Of a stretch of DNA of 64,000 nucleotides, positions 63,882 through 64,000 are shown piece after piece. A model generated the notes under the pieces. It was not told the DNA's origin. It searched no databases and was given only the letters and a program-made list of their open reading frames with translations. Position 1 is the stretch's first letter. The number at the start of each line of letters is the position of its first letter. The DNA is taken from NCBI GenBank assembly GCA_028290545.1, contig JAQGJP010000018.1, positions 44,956 through 108,955 of the forward strand. Reading direction: 5' to 3'. The stretch comes from Rhizobium sp. GTDB lineage: Bacteria; Pseudomonadota; Alphaproteobacteria; Rhizobiales; Rhizobiaceae. A program made the translations under genes and the position numbers.

Positions 63882-64000
63882 TCAGGAAACGCCTTCCGGG
63901 GCGGGCAGGGCGAAGACTTCGGCCTGCTGCTCGTGGAATTCTTCGGCATCGTCGTCTTCGGATTGCTGCCCTGAATCCTCGCTCCTGGCCTCGGTTTCCT
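63882..64000 (-). CDS. C-terminal end of an unidentified minus-strand gene
   Basis: The last 39 codons of a gene that continues past the right edge. The tail is very acidic and Gln-rich (ARSEDSGQQSEDDDAEEF, then HEQQAEVFALPAPEGVS). Nothing in it allows a family assignment; the acidic tail suggests a soluble or membrane protein with a disordered end. It is convergent with the copper-protein gene. Confidence 0.5.
   Translation of the reverse strand, partial: ETEARSEDSGQQSEDDDAEEFHEQQAEVFALPAPEGVS

Noticed and set aside
62708..63949. Minus-strand frame of 413 codons opposite the copper-protein gene
   Set aside because: Shadow frame; its C-terminus crosses the strong hairpin at 63817-63856, and it has no domain.

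Overview
The window is about 61% GC, gene-dense chromosomal DNA of an alphaproteobacterium, almost certainly Rhizobiaceae (Rhizobium, Agrobacterium, Sinorhizobium or a close relative). The evidence is the class II DAHP synthase, the suf cluster with two cysteine desulfurases, the paired class I and class II fumarases, an Irr-type iron box (TTTAGAA-N3-TTCGAAA) in front of the suf cluster, and palindromic intergenic repeats of rhizobial type. No prophage, insertion sequence, conjugation gene, rRNA, tRNA or CRISPR array was recognised. Assignments rest on reading the sequence and recalling protein families; no database was searched.

Layout. 1-8.4 kb: a truncated CHASE4-type signalling protein, two tandem secreted paralogues, moaA, a DUF971 protein, a marR-hicBA group divergent from an alpha/beta hydrolase, a flavin-reductase-fold protein, an M15 peptidase, a nucleoside deoxyribosyltransferase-like protein and a secreted SnoaL-like protein. 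8.4-17.3 kb: an L,D-transpeptidase, a diguanylate cyclase, fumA, a parD with a frameshifted parE, a periplasmic serine hydrolase, fumC and an ArsR regulator. 17.3-26.8 kb: a large L,D-transpeptidase with a perfect palindrome upstream, a DUF488 protein, gph, rpiA, a DUF2059 protein, gor, a 56-residue membrane protein, aroG and an RTX-repeat protein. 27-36.2 kb: a GFA enzyme, a hemerythrin-like protein, a RelE-type toxin-antitoxin pair, a DUF1003 protein, nadE, a molybdopterin-binding/MobA-like fusion, a TonB-dependent heme-type receptor and a TfoX-domain protein. 36.2-48.5 kb: Nudix, rhlE, an M23 peptidase, a DUF455 protein, bcp, a giant AsmA-like protein, tyrS, anmK, a hicB with a nonsense-mutated hicA, and an alpha/beta hydrolase. 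48.5-56.3 kb: the suf Fe-S assembly cluster (cysteine desulfurase, sufB, sufC, sufD, sufS, DUF59, sufA), broken by a palindromic repeat block before sufS and a decayed parDE pair before sufA. 56.6-64 kb: a methyltransferase, gcvTHP behind a tandem glycine riboswitch, a small secreted CxxC protein, a YcnI-PCuAC copper-protein fusion and the acidic tail of an unidentified gene.

Themes. Iron and redox: the Irr box overlaps the probable suf promoter, and the window also has a Fe-S fumarase beside an iron-free one, a heme-type receptor, glutathione reductase and a PrxQ-type peroxiredoxin. Envelope: two L,D-transpeptidases, M15 and M23 peptidases, anmK and an AsmA-like protein. Toxin-antitoxin decay: of five type II loci, two look intact (3.3 kb and 28.8 kb) and three keep an intact antitoxin beside a toxin broken in three different ways: a 1-nt frameshift, a TGG-to-TGA nonsense change and a 3' truncation. 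The most informative regulatory elements are the glycine riboswitch, the Irr box and several perfect palindromes upstream of marR, ldt, hicBA and nadE. I did not find a wholly new multi-gene system; the strongest leads are the repeated toxin loss, the marR-hicBA arrangement and the copper-protein fusion.
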